Source: JBDFMH01 sp047238125
GTDB taxonomy: Bacteria > Pseudomonadota > Alphaproteobacteria > Sphingomonadales > Sphingomonadaceae
NCBI RefSeq assembly: GCF_047238125.1
Contig: NZ_JBDFMH010000001.1
Span: forward strand, 2,914,001 to 2,978,000
DNA length: 64,000 nucleotides
Reading direction: 5' to 3'
Under the pieces are notes generated by a model, which was given only the letters and a program-made list of their open reading frames with translations, was not told where the DNA came from and ran no database searches. This document shows, one piece after another, positions 33,917-42,530 of the stretch. A program made the translations under genes and the position numbers. The number at the start of each line of letters is the position of its first letter. The stretch's first letter is position 1.

Positions 33917-34326
33917 TGGCGTTCGCGATCATCCTGGCGGCGCTGGTCGGGTTGTGGGCCTGGAAGCAGGGTCATCTTGGTGCATTGCGCACCGGCGACG
34001 TCGCGGTGGGCATCGCTGCCCTGGCCGGGCTCAACGCGCTGCGCCACGGGCAGATGGCGCTCGCCATCGTGGCGCTTGGAGGCGCGGCGTGCTGGATCTG
34101 GATGCGGATGCGCGCCGAACCGGCGGTAGAGCCCCGCCTTTCGGACGAAGAAGCGCGTGCGCTGCTCGAACTGCCGCCGCATGCCGATGCGGAGATGGTG
34201 CGCCAGGCGCATCGCCGGCTGATCGCCCGCGTGCACCCCGATACCGGCGGCAGCGAGGTACTGGCGCGCCGCGTGAACGCCGCGCGCGATACGCTGCTCG
34301 ATGGAATGAACCGACGCCGCGATTGA
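33916..34326 (+). CDS. membrane-anchored J-domain protein (Tim14/Pam18-like layout)
   Basis: Protein of 136 residues: two hydrophobic segments at about 2-16 and 47-63, then a C-terminal partial J domain with HPD at 107-109 (RLIARVHPDTGGS). The layout, short membrane anchor plus C-terminal J domain without Gly/Phe or zinc regions, resembles Tim14/Pam18. It should stimulate an Hsp70 (DnaK) at the membrane; the client is unknown. Its ATG shares the last base of the mipZ stop, a coupling that may mean only cotranscription. Confidence 0.87.
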   Translation: MAFAIILAALVGLWAWKQGHLGALRTGDVAVGIAALAGLNALRHGQMALAIVALGGAACWIWMRMRAEPAVEPRLSDEEARALLELPPHADAEMVRQAHRRLIARVHPDTGGSEVLARRVNAARDTLLDGMNRRRD

Positions 34327-34390
34327 GCGTCTTGTGTCCGACCGCCGCGTCGCGCCGCGCTGGCACGACCGTTCAGTTCAGGGAGTTTGC

Positions 34391-35773
34391 ATGACCCATC
34401 AGTTCGATCCGACCTCGCTGCGCGAATATGATATCCGCGGCATCGTCGGGAAGACGCTCGGCCCGGCCGATGCCACGGCGATCGGCCGCGGCTTCGCCAC
34501 GCATGTACGCCGCGCGGGCGGCACCCGGGTCGCGGTCGGCTATGACGGTCGCGAGAGTTCTCCCGTCATGGAAGCCGCACTGATCGAGGGCCTGACGCGC
34601 GGCGGCGTCGACGTGGTGCGGATCGGCCTGGGCCCGACGCCGATGCTCTATTATGCCGAAGCCACGCTGGAGGTGGATGGCGGCATCCAGATCACCGGCA
34701 GCCACAACCCCGCCGAATATAACGGCTTCAAGATGGTGCTGCAGCACAGGCCGTTCTTCGGCGCGGATATCCAGTCGATCGGTAAGATGGCGGCCGAAGG
34801 CGATTGGGACGAAGGCGAGGGGACCGTCACCAATGCCGAGGTGATGGAGGATTATGTCGCACGGCTGATGGTCGGCTACGCCGGCGGCGCATTCCGCATC
34901 GGCTGGGATGCCGGCAACGGCGCGGCCGGCCCGATCATCGATCGACTGGTCGAGCTGCTGCCGGGTGAGCATCATACCATCTTCACCGAAGTCGATGGCC
35001 GCTTCCCGAACCATCACCCCGATCCTACCGAGGAGAAGAACCTCGCCGACCTGAAGGCGCTGGTGCTGGAAAAGGGCCTGGATTTCGGCCTGGCGTTCGA
35101 TGGCGATGGCGACCGGATCGGCGCGGTCGACGGGCAGGGCCGGGTGATCTGGGGCGATCAGCTGCTCTCGATCCTGGCCGAACCCGTGTTGCGCGCCGAG
35201 CCCGGCGCCACCATCATCGCCGACGTGAAGGCCAGCCAGGCGCTCTACGATCGGATCGCGGCGCTGGGTGGCCAGCCGTTGATGTGGAAGACGGGCCACT
35301 CGCTGATCAAGACGAAGATGAAGGAGACGGGTGCGCCGCTGGCCGGCGAGATGTCCGGCCACATCTTCTTCGCGCATGATTATTACGGGTTCGATGATGC
35401 GCAATATGCCGCCGTCCGGCTGATCACGGCGGTGCGCCAGCTCGGCGGATCGCTGACCGCGCTCAAGGATGCGATGCCGGCAATGGTCAACACGCCGGAA
35501 CTGCGCTTCCAGGTGTCCGAAGCGCGCAAGTTCGCGGTGATCGACGAAGTGCTCGACCGGCTGGAAGCCGAAGGAGCCGACGTCAACCGTACCGATGGCG
35601 CGCGGGTCAACACGCCCGATGGCTGGTGGCTGCTTAGGGCTTCGAACACGCAGGACGTGCTGGTCGCCCGCGCAGAGGCCAATGATCAGGCCGGGCTCGA
35701 TCGGCTGATGGCGATGATCGACGCGCAACTGGCGGCTTCGGGCCTCGAACGCGGGCCGCAGGCGGGCCACTGA
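34391..35773 (+). CDS. pgmG: phosphoglucomutase/phosphomannomutase (PgmG-like)
   Basis: Alpha-D-phosphohexomutase of 460 residues interconverting hexose 1- and 6-phosphates. The phosphoserine loop is TGSHNP at 102-107 (Ser104), the metal loop DGDGDR near 238, the sugar loop GEMSGH, and the C-terminal phosphate loop is in RASNTQDVL. In gellan/sphingan producers the equivalent enzyme, PgmG, feeds both GDP-mannose and UDP-glucose pathways; I use that symbol by resemblance in size and order of domains. GGGAG lies before ATG 34391. A strong hairpin follows the stop. Confidence 0.93.
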   Translation: MTHQFDPTSLREYDIRGIVGKTLGPADATAIGRGFATHVRRAGGTRVAVGYDGRESSPVMEAALIEGLTRGGVDVVRIGLGPTPMLYYAEATLEVDGGIQITGSHNPAEYNGFKMVLQHRPFFGADIQSIGKMAAEGDWDEGEGTVTNAEVMEDYVARLMVGYAGGAFRIGWDAGNGAAGPIIDRLVELLPGEHHTIFTEVDGRFPNHHPDPTEEKNLADLKALVLEKGLDFGLAFDGDGDRIGAVDGQGRVIWGDQLLSILAEPVLRAEPGATIIADVKASQALYDRIAALGGQPLMWKTGHSLIKTKMKETGAPLAGEMSGHIFFAHDYYGFDDAQYAAVRLITAVRQLGGSLTALKDAMPAMVNTPELRFQVSEARKFAVIDEVLDRLEAEGADVNRTDGARVNTPDGWWLLRASNTQDVLVARAEANDQAGLDRLMAMIDAQLAASGLERGPQAGH

Positions 35774-35781
35774 TCGGCTGA

Positions 35782-35815
35782 GACAACCCCCGGGGCCAAG
35801 CCTCGGGGGGTTGTC
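35782..35815. terminator. strong stem-loop between convergent pgmG and CHAP genes
   Basis: GACAACCCCCGGGG and CCTCGGGGGGTTGTC pair over about 14 bp with a short AAG-containing loop, midway between the pgmG stop (35773) and the CHAP gene stop (35819). There is no T-run on either strand, so it may act as a bidirectional Rho-independent-like pause or an mRNA end protector. Confidence 0.65.
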
Positions 35816-35818
35816 CGA

Positions 35819-36370
35819 TCAGTTGGCGGCGATTTCCAGCGGCTTTTTCAGCGTCAGCACGTCGCCTCCGGCATCCGCCATTGCCGCGCCGGCCTGCGCC
35901 AGCTTCGCACCGGCGCCATAGATGAAGCCGTAGACTGGATAGGCGCGCAGCCCCAGCCCCTTGATGGGGGCATACCAGACCTTCACCTGGCTCCAGTCGT
36001 TGTTTGGTGACACGTCGGTCACCGTCACGTCGCGCTCGACCTGGCCGCGGCGGCCGTTGATGATCGACCAGTTGGCGTGGGTTACCTTCACGACACGTTC
36101 GGAGATGATCTTGCTGACGGTCGCGACATGGCCGACCCGCATCGGGCCGCTGGCCTTGAAGACCAGCACAGCGCCCTCCTTCGGGCTGCCGCCGCGATCA
36201 TATTTGCCGGCTGCCTTCTGCCACCAGCTATAGGCATCGCCGAACAGCTGGATACCCGAAAAGATGCGCGCGAACGGGGCACACTGCCAGCTTTCGGCCT
36301 GTGCCGCGGCCGGCATCGCGGCGAGCATGAGCGCGATGGAACCGATCGCGGCCCGAATGAGTTTCTGCAC
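35819..36370 (-). CDS. exported CHAP-domain protein
   Basis: Protein of 183 residues with a signal peptide (MQKLIRAAIGSIALMLAAMPAAAQA). The CHAP cysteine/histidine hydrolase core shows Cys30 (WQCAPFAR), His in MRVGHVATVSKI and Asn in THANW. CHAP domains cleave peptidoglycan stem peptides or cross-links, or act on gamma-glutamyl bonds; a cell-wall role is likely. The frame reaches ATG 36496, but only the GTG at 36368-36370 puts the signal peptide at the N-terminus. It is read toward pgmG. Confidence 0.87.
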   Translation of the reverse strand: MQKLIRAAIGSIALMLAAMPAAAQAESWQCAPFARIFSGIQLFGDAYSWWQKAAGKYDRGGSPKEGAVLVFKASGPMRVGHVATVSKIISERVVKVTHANWSIINGRRGQVERDVTVTDVSPNNDWSQVKVWYAPIKGLGLRAYPVYGFIYGAGAKLAQAGAAMADAGGDVLTLKKPLEIAAN

Positions 36371-36508
36371 TTGTGTCGACCCCGTCTCTGCTTGAGGCGG
36401 GGCTACCTGCTGCTGGTTAACGGAAAAAGAGGATTGGCCATGCTTTGCGGCGAGGTGCGCCGCGGGCCCGTCGAGCCGTTCCGTAATCATGGCCACAAGC
36501 AGATCGGG

Positions 36509-37219
36509 TCAGCTTTCGGCGTCCAGCTCCGGATAATGGCGGAAGATGCCGGCCGAGAACGCCTGGCGACGCTCGCTGCGCAGATAATCGCTGATCCCGT
36601 CGAGCTTCGCGACACGCTGTCGCAATCCGCCAAGCCGCGGGAATGCGGGGGACAGCGTGGCGAAGCGTCGAGGGAAGGCGAATGCCAGCCCTTCGATCAA
36701 CTGGAACAGCGAGAGATCGGCATAACTCCAGTCCGGTCCCGCAAGCCATGGTCCCCGCGCATTCAGGACATGTTCGAAGTAGCCGAGGAATTTGGGCATG
36801 CGCTCGGCCCGGAACGCCTCCGCGGCGCGCTTGGCTTCGGCCGACTGGTCTTCATAGGCCAGGCCAACCGCGACCGGGTGGTGGACATTATGGGCCTCGG
36901 CGACCGCATCGGCGATGGTCAGCTGCAGCTGATTCACCCAGAGCCGTCCGGCTTCGTCAGATGGGGCGAGCCCGTGCCGCCCGCCGAGCCAGAACAGGAT
37001 GTTCGCCACCTGCGCGATCCTCAGGTCTCCCGCGATCAGCCAGGGCGGCGCGAACGGCGCATCGCGGCTGCCGTCGTCGATCCCGGCGCGGACCTTATCG
37101 GCAGCGCCTTCCTCCATCGCCACGTCGCGATAGGGAATGCGCTTCGCCTCCAGCGCCAGCCGTACGAATTCGCCACGGCCGGGAAGGCCGGGCCAGTACC
37201 AGAGTTCATAGTCGGTCAT
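36509..37219 (-). CDS. glutathione S-transferase family protein
   Basis: Protein of 236 residues with the two-domain GST layout: a thioredoxin-like N-terminal half beginning YELWYWPGLPGRGEFVRLALEAK, with the cis-Pro region PFAPPWLI, and an all-helical C-terminal half (RGPWLAGPDWSYADLSLFQL is the classic N-capping motif). It resembles the pi/sigma-like GSTs with Tyr near the N-terminus (Tyr4 or Tyr8). Substrate unknown. ATG 37217-37219 chosen; the frame is open for 23 more codons without support. It lies 43 bp downstream of the helicase gene on the same strand. Confidence 0.87.
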   Translation of the reverse strand: MTDYELWYWPGLPGRGEFVRLALEAKRIPYRDVAMEEGAADKVRAGIDDGSRDAPFAPPWLIAGDLRIAQVANILFWLGGRHGLAPSDEAGRLWVNQLQLTIADAVAEAHNVHHPVAVGLAYEDQSAEAKRAAEAFRAERMPKFLGYFEHVLNARGPWLAGPDWSYADLSLFQLIEGLAFAFPRRFATLSPAFPRLGGLRQRVAKLDGISDYLRSERRQAFSAGIFRHYPELDAES

Positions 37220-37262
37220 GCAAGGCTGAACGGGCAGCACGCTGGCGCCGTTCCGCAAACCG

Positions 37263-39665
37263 TCATTCCGCCATCGCCTCGGCGGCAAGGCTCTCCGCTT
37301 CGATCAGCAGCGCATCGTCGGCCAGGCCCTGCGCCACTTTCTCGTTGCCGATCAGGACCAGCACCGGCACTGCCAGCGGCGATACCTTGTCCAGATCGAC
37401 ATGCAGCATCGTGTCGACGGCCCGATCGAGCAAGCTGCCGAGCCGGCCGACATCGGTCATCCGTGCGCGCGCATCGGCCCACGCCGCCTCGAGCAGCAGA
37501 TGAGTGGGCTCATAGCGGCGGAGCACATCGTAGATCAGATCGGTCGAGAAGGTGACCTGCTTGCCGGTCTTGCGCTTGCCCGGATGCTGGCGCTCCACCA
37601 GCCCGCCAATCACCGCGACCTCGCGGAAGGCGCGCTTCAGCAGATGCGACCGCTCGACCCATTCCACGAATTCATGTTCGAGGATGTCGCGCGAAAAGAG
37701 CGGGCGGGGATCGCGGATCGGCTTCAGCGCATAGCAGGCCAGCGCATAATCATTGGCGACGAAGCCGACCGGCTGCATCCCCAGCGTCTCCATCCGCTTG
37801 GTCACCAGCATGCCCAGCGACTGGTGCGCATTCCACCCCTCGAAACTGTAGCAGACCATGTAGTGCAGGCCTTCGCGCGGGAAGGTTTCCACCAGTAGCT
37901 GGCCGGGCTCGGGCAGCAGCGATCGGCGCGCCTGCGCGTGCAACCATTCCTGCACGTCGGGCGGAAAGCGCGGCCATTCGGCTGGCTCGGCAAGGAAGCT
38001 GCGGACACGGTGCGCGAGATTGGTGGAGAGCGGCATCCGCGAGCCGCCATAGGTCGGGATTCGCGCCGTCTTGTGCGACATGCGGACGTAGAGGTCGGTC
38101 GCGTCCATCCGCTCGACTTCCAGGCTCAGCCCCGCGAAATAGAAGGTATCGCCGGGGGCCAGCTGGCTGGCGAAGCCTTCCTCGACTGTGCCGAGCTTGC
38201 GGCCGTTGCGGAAGCGGACTTCGAGCAGGGCAGCCTCGACGATGATCCCCGCATTCAACCGATGCTGCGCAACAAAGCGCGGATGGCTGACATGCCAGAG
38301 GCCATCCGCGTGGAGCGTCAACCGCTTGAACTTGTCATAGGCCCGGAGCGCATAGCCGCCCGATTCGATGAAGCTGAGTACGCGATCGAACGTATCGCGG
38401 CCAAGTGCAGCATAAGGTGCAGCAAAACCAATCTCTTCAAACAGTTGATCGGCCGCGAACGGCGCAGCACAGGCAACCCCCATGATATGTTGGGCCAGCA
38501 CGTCCAGGCTGCCCATCCGGAAGATGTCCGGATCCAGCTCGCCAGCCTCGACCGCGTCGAGCGCAGCGCGCGCCTCTAGATATTCGAACCGGTTGCCCGG
38601 CACGATCAGCGCGCGGCTGGGCTCGTCCAGCCGGTGGTTGGCGCGGCCGACCCGCTGCAAAAGGCGCGACGACCCCTTCGGTGCGCCCATCTGAATGACG
38701 AGATCGACGTCGCCCCAATCAACGCCGAGATCGAGGCTGGCGGTGGCGACCAGCGCGCGCAATCTACCGTCCGCCATCGCCTGTTCGACCTTGCGACGCG
38801 CTTCTCGGCTCAGCGATCCATGATGCACCCCGATCGGCAGCTTCTGTTCATTCTCGGCCCACAGATCCTGAAAGATCAGTTCCGCCAGGCTGCGGGTGTT
38901 GCAGAAGATGATCGTGGTGCGGTGAGTGGCGATCTCCGCCATCACCTGGGCGGCGGCATAGCGGCCGGAATGGCCCGACCAGGGCACGCGATCCTGGGGC
39001 AGCAGGATCGAGACTTCCGCCGGCGCGCCAGCATCGCCCTTCACCAGCGCCACGCCATCGATATGGCCGTCGCGCGACAGCCATCCGCGATACCCGTCCG
39101 GATCGGCGACCGTTGCGGAAAGTGCCACGCGCCGCATGTCCGGCGCGATCCGCGTCAACCGCGCCATGCAGAGCGACAGAAGATCGCCGCGCTTGCCGGT
39201 GGCAAAGGCATGGACCTCGTCGATCACCAGCGTGCGCAGGCTGGCGAGCAGGCGATCGCTGTCGGGATAGCTCAGCAGCAAGCTCAGCGATTCGGGGGTG
39301 GTCAGCAGGATCTGGGGCGGCTTCTGCCGTTGCCGCGCCTTGCGATCGGATGGCGTGTCGCCGGTGCGGGTCTCCACCCTTATCGGCAGGCCCATCTCCT
39401 CGATCGGCGTCAGCAGGTTGCGCTGCACGTCCACCGCCAAAGCCTTCAATGGCGAGACGTAGAGCGTGTGCAGTTCCTCGGTCGGGTTCTCGACGAGATC
39501 GGCCAGGCTCGCCATGAAGCCGGCCAGTGTCTTGCCCGCTCCGGTCGGCGCGACCAGTAGCGCATCCTGCCCGGCGCGCCCGGCGGCCAGCATCTCGCGC
39601 TGGTGGCGACGTGGGTGCCAGCCCTTGGCGGCGAACCAGTCGGCGATGACGGGGGGCAGATCCAC
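37263..39665 (-). CDS. ligase-associated DNA damage response DEXH-box helicase (Lhr-like)
   Basis: Superfamily 2 helicase of 800 residues. Walker A APTGAGKT at 39-46, DEVH at 149-152, SAT in RRVALSATV, and motif VI QRVGRANHR. After the two RecA domains come a winged-helix region and the short Lhr-type C-terminal domain. This is the length of the bacterial 'ligase-associated' Lhr branch rather than the 1500-residue Lhr. Relatives sit beside an ATP-dependent DNA ligase, an MBL-fold exonuclease and PdeM; exonuclease and PdeM are 1-5 kb away here but no ligase is in the window. GTG start at 39665. Confidence 0.93.
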   Translation of the reverse strand: MDLPPVIADWFAAKGWHPRRHQREMLAAGRAGQDALLVAPTGAGKTLAGFMASLADLVENPTEELHTLYVSPLKALAVDVQRNLLTPIEEMGLPIRVETRTGDTPSDRKARQRQKPPQILLTTPESLSLLLSYPDSDRLLASLRTLVIDEVHAFATGKRGDLLSLCMARLTRIAPDMRRVALSATVADPDGYRGWLSRDGHIDGVALVKGDAGAPAEVSILLPQDRVPWSGHSGRYAAAQVMAEIATHRTTIIFCNTRSLAELIFQDLWAENEQKLPIGVHHGSLSREARRKVEQAMADGRLRALVATASLDLGVDWGDVDLVIQMGAPKGSSRLLQRVGRANHRLDEPSRALIVPGNRFEYLEARAALDAVEAGELDPDIFRMGSLDVLAQHIMGVACAAPFAADQLFEEIGFAAPYAALGRDTFDRVLSFIESGGYALRAYDKFKRLTLHADGLWHVSHPRFVAQHRLNAGIIVEAALLEVRFRNGRKLGTVEEGFASQLAPGDTFYFAGLSLEVERMDATDLYVRMSHKTARIPTYGGSRMPLSTNLAHRVRSFLAEPAEWPRFPPDVQEWLHAQARRSLLPEPGQLLVETFPREGLHYMVCYSFEGWNAHQSLGMLVTKRMETLGMQPVGFVANDYALACYALKPIRDPRPLFSRDILEHEFVEWVERSHLLKRAFREVAVIGGLVERQHPGKRKTGKQVTFSTDLIYDVLRRYEPTHLLLEAAWADARARMTDVGRLGSLLDRAVDTMLHVDLDKVSPLAVPVLVLIGNEKVAQGLADDALLIEAESLAAEAMAE

Positions 39666-39718
39666 GCCGCCGATGTAGGGGGCGGGCGGCGAAAGGGAAT
39701 GCGCGGGCGACGCGGCGG

Positions 39719-40510
39719 TCAGGCGAACGCCCAGCGCAGGGTGCTGGCGATGCCCCAGGTCCCAGCCCGCACCAGCGGCCGATGCGGCATCGCGGCGTCG
39801 AAGCCGTGCATCGCTTTGGCCCAGCCGGGCAGTTGATCGATCGCAGCAGCGCGCAGCAGTGCGCGAACCGGAGCATCGCGCAGGCGATCGGCGGGCCGGG
39901 CGAGCACCGCACGGGCGATGCTTCGGGTGCGATCGTCGACCCGCAGTGCCGGCCGCATGCCGGCGATAACTGATTCGGCCGCGGTGCGATCGCGCGGCAC
40001 CGGATCGGCGCCCATGGCCGTGCCGATCGCAGCCATCTCCGCGAAATAGCGATCCTGGTCGGCACGGCTCATCCGCGGCTCGCCATAGCGGCGCCAGCCG
40101 TCGAGAAAAGACAGCGTCTCGGTAACATGCACCCAGGCGAGCAGATCGGAATCGTTGGCGGAATAGGGCGTGCCATCGGGCAGGCGGCCATGGACATGAT
40201 CATGGATGCCGCGCACCTTGGCGATGATGGCTTCAGCCTGGTCGCGCCTGCCATAAGTCGTCAGCGCGATGAAGCGCGCGGTCCTGCGCAGGCGGCCCGC
40301 CGGATCGCGGCGGAAATCGGAATGGTCCCATACTCCTGCCAGGACACCCGGGTGCAGCATCTGCAGAAGCAGCGAGGCGACGCCACCGACCATCATGCCA
40401 GCGACATCGCCATGCACGCGCCACGCGACCGAACTGGGCGCGAACAGGGCGTCCGCGCTCCGCTCGACGGGGCGCTCGCCCTGCGTCGGATCGTTGAACG
40501 TGCGCACCAC
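39719..40510 (-). CDS. MpaB-family (DUF2236) oxygenase-like protein
   Basis: Protein of 263 residues of the MpaB/rubber oxygenase DUF2236 family: WRVHGDVAGMMVGGVASLLL with the His typical of family haem-binding helices, ALLLQ-like LLQMLHPGVLAGVWDHS, and RRTARFIALTTYG. The fungal MpaB' is an oxygenase that cleaves a farnesyl chain; bacterial substrates are unknown. The in-frame stop upstream is at 40565-40567. I annotate from GTG 40508-40510; a CTG at 40553-40555 with GAGGTGA upstream would give the N-terminus LSQPLEPLRAAIAQAV and a 4-bp CTGA overlap with the previous gene. It separates the Lhr-like helicase gene from the exonuclease gene. Confidence 0.85.
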   Translation of the reverse strand: MVRTFNDPTQGERPVERSADALFAPSSVAWRVHGDVAGMMVGGVASLLLQMLHPGVLAGVWDHSDFRRDPAGRLRRTARFIALTTYGRRDQAEAIIAKVRGIHDHVHGRLPDGTPYSANDSDLLAWVHVTETLSFLDGWRRYGEPRMSRADQDRYFAEMAAIGTAMGADPVPRDRTAAESVIAGMRPALRVDDRTRSIARAVLARPADRLRDAPVRALLRAAAIDQLPGWAKAMHGFDAAMPHRPLVRAGTWGIASTLRWAFA

Positions 40511-40551
40511 GGCCTGGGCGATGGCGGCACGCAGCGGTTCGAGCGGCTGGC

Positions 40552-40746
40552 TCAGCGCTTCACCTCATTGTCCATCGCCTTGTCCACCGCATCCTGCTCC
40601 CGATAAAGCTCGCGCGTCGCCTGCTCGGTGCGGTCGAGTTCAGCCTTGCTGGTCCGATTGCGGAAGATCGCCCAGATCAGCACGACTGCCAAGACGATCG
40701 GGCCGATGATCGTGATCAGGCTCCAGCCCATGCCGCCACTGTCCAT
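40552..40746 (-). CDS. small membrane protein of unknown function
   Basis: 64 residues: a short N-terminus (MDSGGMGW), one membrane helix (SLITIIGPIVLAVVLIWAIF), then a charged, probably helical tail (AELDRTEQATRELYREQDAVD). ATG 40744-40746 is preceded by AAGGAG with 7-nt spacing, a convincing ribosome binding site. The long frame upstream overlaps the divergent exonuclease gene and is not coding. It lies just before the MpaB-family gene and is probably cotranscribed with it. No family recognised. Confidence 0.75.
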   Translation of the reverse strand: MDSGGMGWSLITIIGPIVLAVVLIWAIFRNRTSKAELDRTEQATRELYREQDAVDKAMDNEVKR

Positions 40747-40806
40747 TGTCCATCTCCTTGGATAACAAGTGTCAACGCGGGCTGCCGTGGGTTCGATCCA
40801 CTGGAC

Positions 40807-41835
40807 GTGGCACGCCCCGCCCCCCATCTGATGCGGATGAGCCGCCTTGCCGCCTGGATCGAACCGCACCGCGAGGGCATCTATGTGCCCGCGGCGGACG
40901 CCTGGATCGATCCATCGCAGCCGAAACCGCGCGCGCTGGTCACGCACGGGCATGCCGATCATGCCCGGGGCGGCCACGGCGCCGTCATGGCGACGCCGGA
41001 GACACTGGCGATCATGGACGTGCGCTATGGCCAGCAGACGGCCCAGCCGGTGCGCTATGGCGAGACGTTACGGGTAGGCGAGGTCGATGTGCGGTTCGTG
41101 CCCGCCGGCCATGTGCTGGGCTCGGCGCAGATCGTGCTGGAACACAAGGGCGAACGGGTCGTCGTGTCGGGCGATTACAAGCGCCGGCCCGATCCCACCT
41201 GCCTGCCGTTCGAGCCGGTGCCGTGCGACGTCTTCATCACCGAGGCCACGTTCGGGCTGCCCGTCTTCCGCCATCCCGACACAGGTGCCGAGATGGACCG
41301 GTTGCTCGCCACGCTCCACGCCAATCCCGATCGTTGCGTGCTGGTCGGCGCCTATGCGCTGGGCAAGGCGCAGCGGGTGATCATGGAGCTGCGCGGGCGG
41401 GGGCACCGCGACCCGATCTACATCCACGGCGCGATGCAGCGGCTGTGCGATCTCTATCGTGAGTTCGGAGTTGATCTCGGCGCCCTCATCCCTGCCACCG
41501 GGCTGAAGGCGGCGGAGATGAAGGGATCGATCGTGGTCGCGCCGCCTTCCGCGCTCAACGATCGCTGGTCGCGCCGGCTGCCCGACCCGATCACGGCGAT
41601 GGCATCCGGCTGGATGCGCGTCCGCCAGCGTGCGCGGCAACGCAATGTCGAGCTGCCGCTGGTAATTTCCGACCATGCCGACTGGGACGAACTGACCGAC
41701 ACACTGACCGAGATCGCCCCGAGCGAGGTGTGGGTAACGCATGGCCGCGAGGAAGCGCTGGTCCACTGGTGCATGACCCGCCAGATCAAGGCGCGCGCGC
41801 TCGATCTCGTCGGTTATGACGACGAGGATGATTGA
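40807..41835 (+). CDS. ligase-associated DNA damage response exonuclease (MBL fold)
   Basis: Metallo-beta-lactamase/beta-CASP-fold nuclease of 342 residues. The metal motif HxHxDH is HGHADH at 47-52; further ligands lie in PAGHVLGSAQIV (His), VVSGDYKRR (Asp) and VISDHADWDE (His). Family members are 3' exonucleases related to Artemis/SNM1 and encoded with a damage-response ATP-dependent ligase. GTG start at 40807; ATG at 40831 is a possible alternative. pdeM starts 31 bp after the stop, exactly where a ligase gene would often lie. Divergent from the small membrane protein gene. Confidence 0.93.
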   Translation: MARPAPHLMRMSRLAAWIEPHREGIYVPAADAWIDPSQPKPRALVTHGHADHARGGHGAVMATPETLAIMDVRYGQQTAQPVRYGETLRVGEVDVRFVPAGHVLGSAQIVLEHKGERVVVSGDYKRRPDPTCLPFEPVPCDVFITEATFGLPVFRHPDTGAEMDRLLATLHANPDRCVLVGAYALGKAQRVIMELRGRGHRDPIYIHGAMQRLCDLYREFGVDLGALIPATGLKAAEMKGSIVVAPPSALNDRWSRRLPDPITAMASGWMRVRQRARQRNVELPLVISDHADWDELTDTLTEIAPSEVWVTHGREEALVHWCMTRQIKARALDLVGYDDEDD

Positions 41836-41866
41836 GGCGGCCGATCATCCGCGCTAGGGGCGGGTG

Positions 41867-42529
41867 ATGGTTCCCTTTTCGTTCGGCCCCGCTGAGTTCG
41901 TCGCGCTGCCGCAGGCCGCCTTGTGGTGGCCCGCGCGGCGGGCGCTGCTGGTGGCAGACCTGCATCTGGAAAAGGCCAGCTGGTTTGCGCGCTTCGGGCA
42001 GATGCTGCCGCCCTATGATACGCTGGCGACGCTGGCGGACCTGACCGCGCTGGTGGCGGCGACGGACGCGCGCGAGATCTGGTGTCTGGGCGATAGCTTC
42101 CACGACAAGGCAGGCTGCGATCGGCTGCCCGTGGAGGCGCAGGCGATGCTCCGCGCGCTGACCGGCGGCACCGACTGGACCTGGATCACCGGCAACCATG
42201 ATGCCGGGTTCGTCGATCATTGCGGCGGACGGATCGTGGAAGAAGCGATCGTCGACGGGGTGGTGCTGCGGCATGAGGCCGATCCGGTCGATCCTCGGCC
42301 AGAACTGTCGGGCCATTTCCACCCCAAGCTCCGGGTGCGTGCGCGGCGCGGGCGGGTGGCGCGGCGCTGTTTCGTGGCATCGGCCACCAAGCTGATCCTG
42401 CCCGCATTCGGATCGCTGACCGGCGGGCTGGATGCCGATCATCCCGCCATCATCCGCGCGATCGGCGGGCCGGGCCAAGCGCTGATCCCGCTCAGCGATC
42501 GGTTGCTGCGGTTCCCGCTGGCGGCCTGA
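41867..42529 (+). CDS. pdeM: ligase-associated DNA damage response endonuclease PdeM
   Basis: Calcineurin-like metallophosphoesterase of 220 residues. The dinuclear metal-binding motifs are VADLHLEKASW, WCLGDSFHD, GNHDAGF and GHFHPK, all intact. PdeM is the nuclease partner of the ligase/helicase/exonuclease set. Start: GTG at 41864 begins the open frame, but ATG 41867 lies 6 nt after an AGGGG and is preferred. It follows the exonuclease directly; the next gene is convergent with only 1 bp between stops. Confidence 0.93.
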   Translation: MVPFSFGPAEFVALPQAALWWPARRALLVADLHLEKASWFARFGQMLPPYDTLATLADLTALVAATDAREIWCLGDSFHDKAGCDRLPVEAQAMLRALTGGTDWTWITGNHDAGFVDHCGGRIVEEAIVDGVVLRHEADPVDPRPELSGHFHPKLRVRARRGRVARRCFVASATKLILPAFGSLTGGLDADHPAIIRAIGGPGQALIPLSDRLLRFPLAA

Positions 42530-42530
42530 A

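Noticed and set aside
38634..39560. Plus-strand frame of 308 codons
   Set aside because: Antisense to the Lhr-like helicase gene, which has all its helicase motifs.
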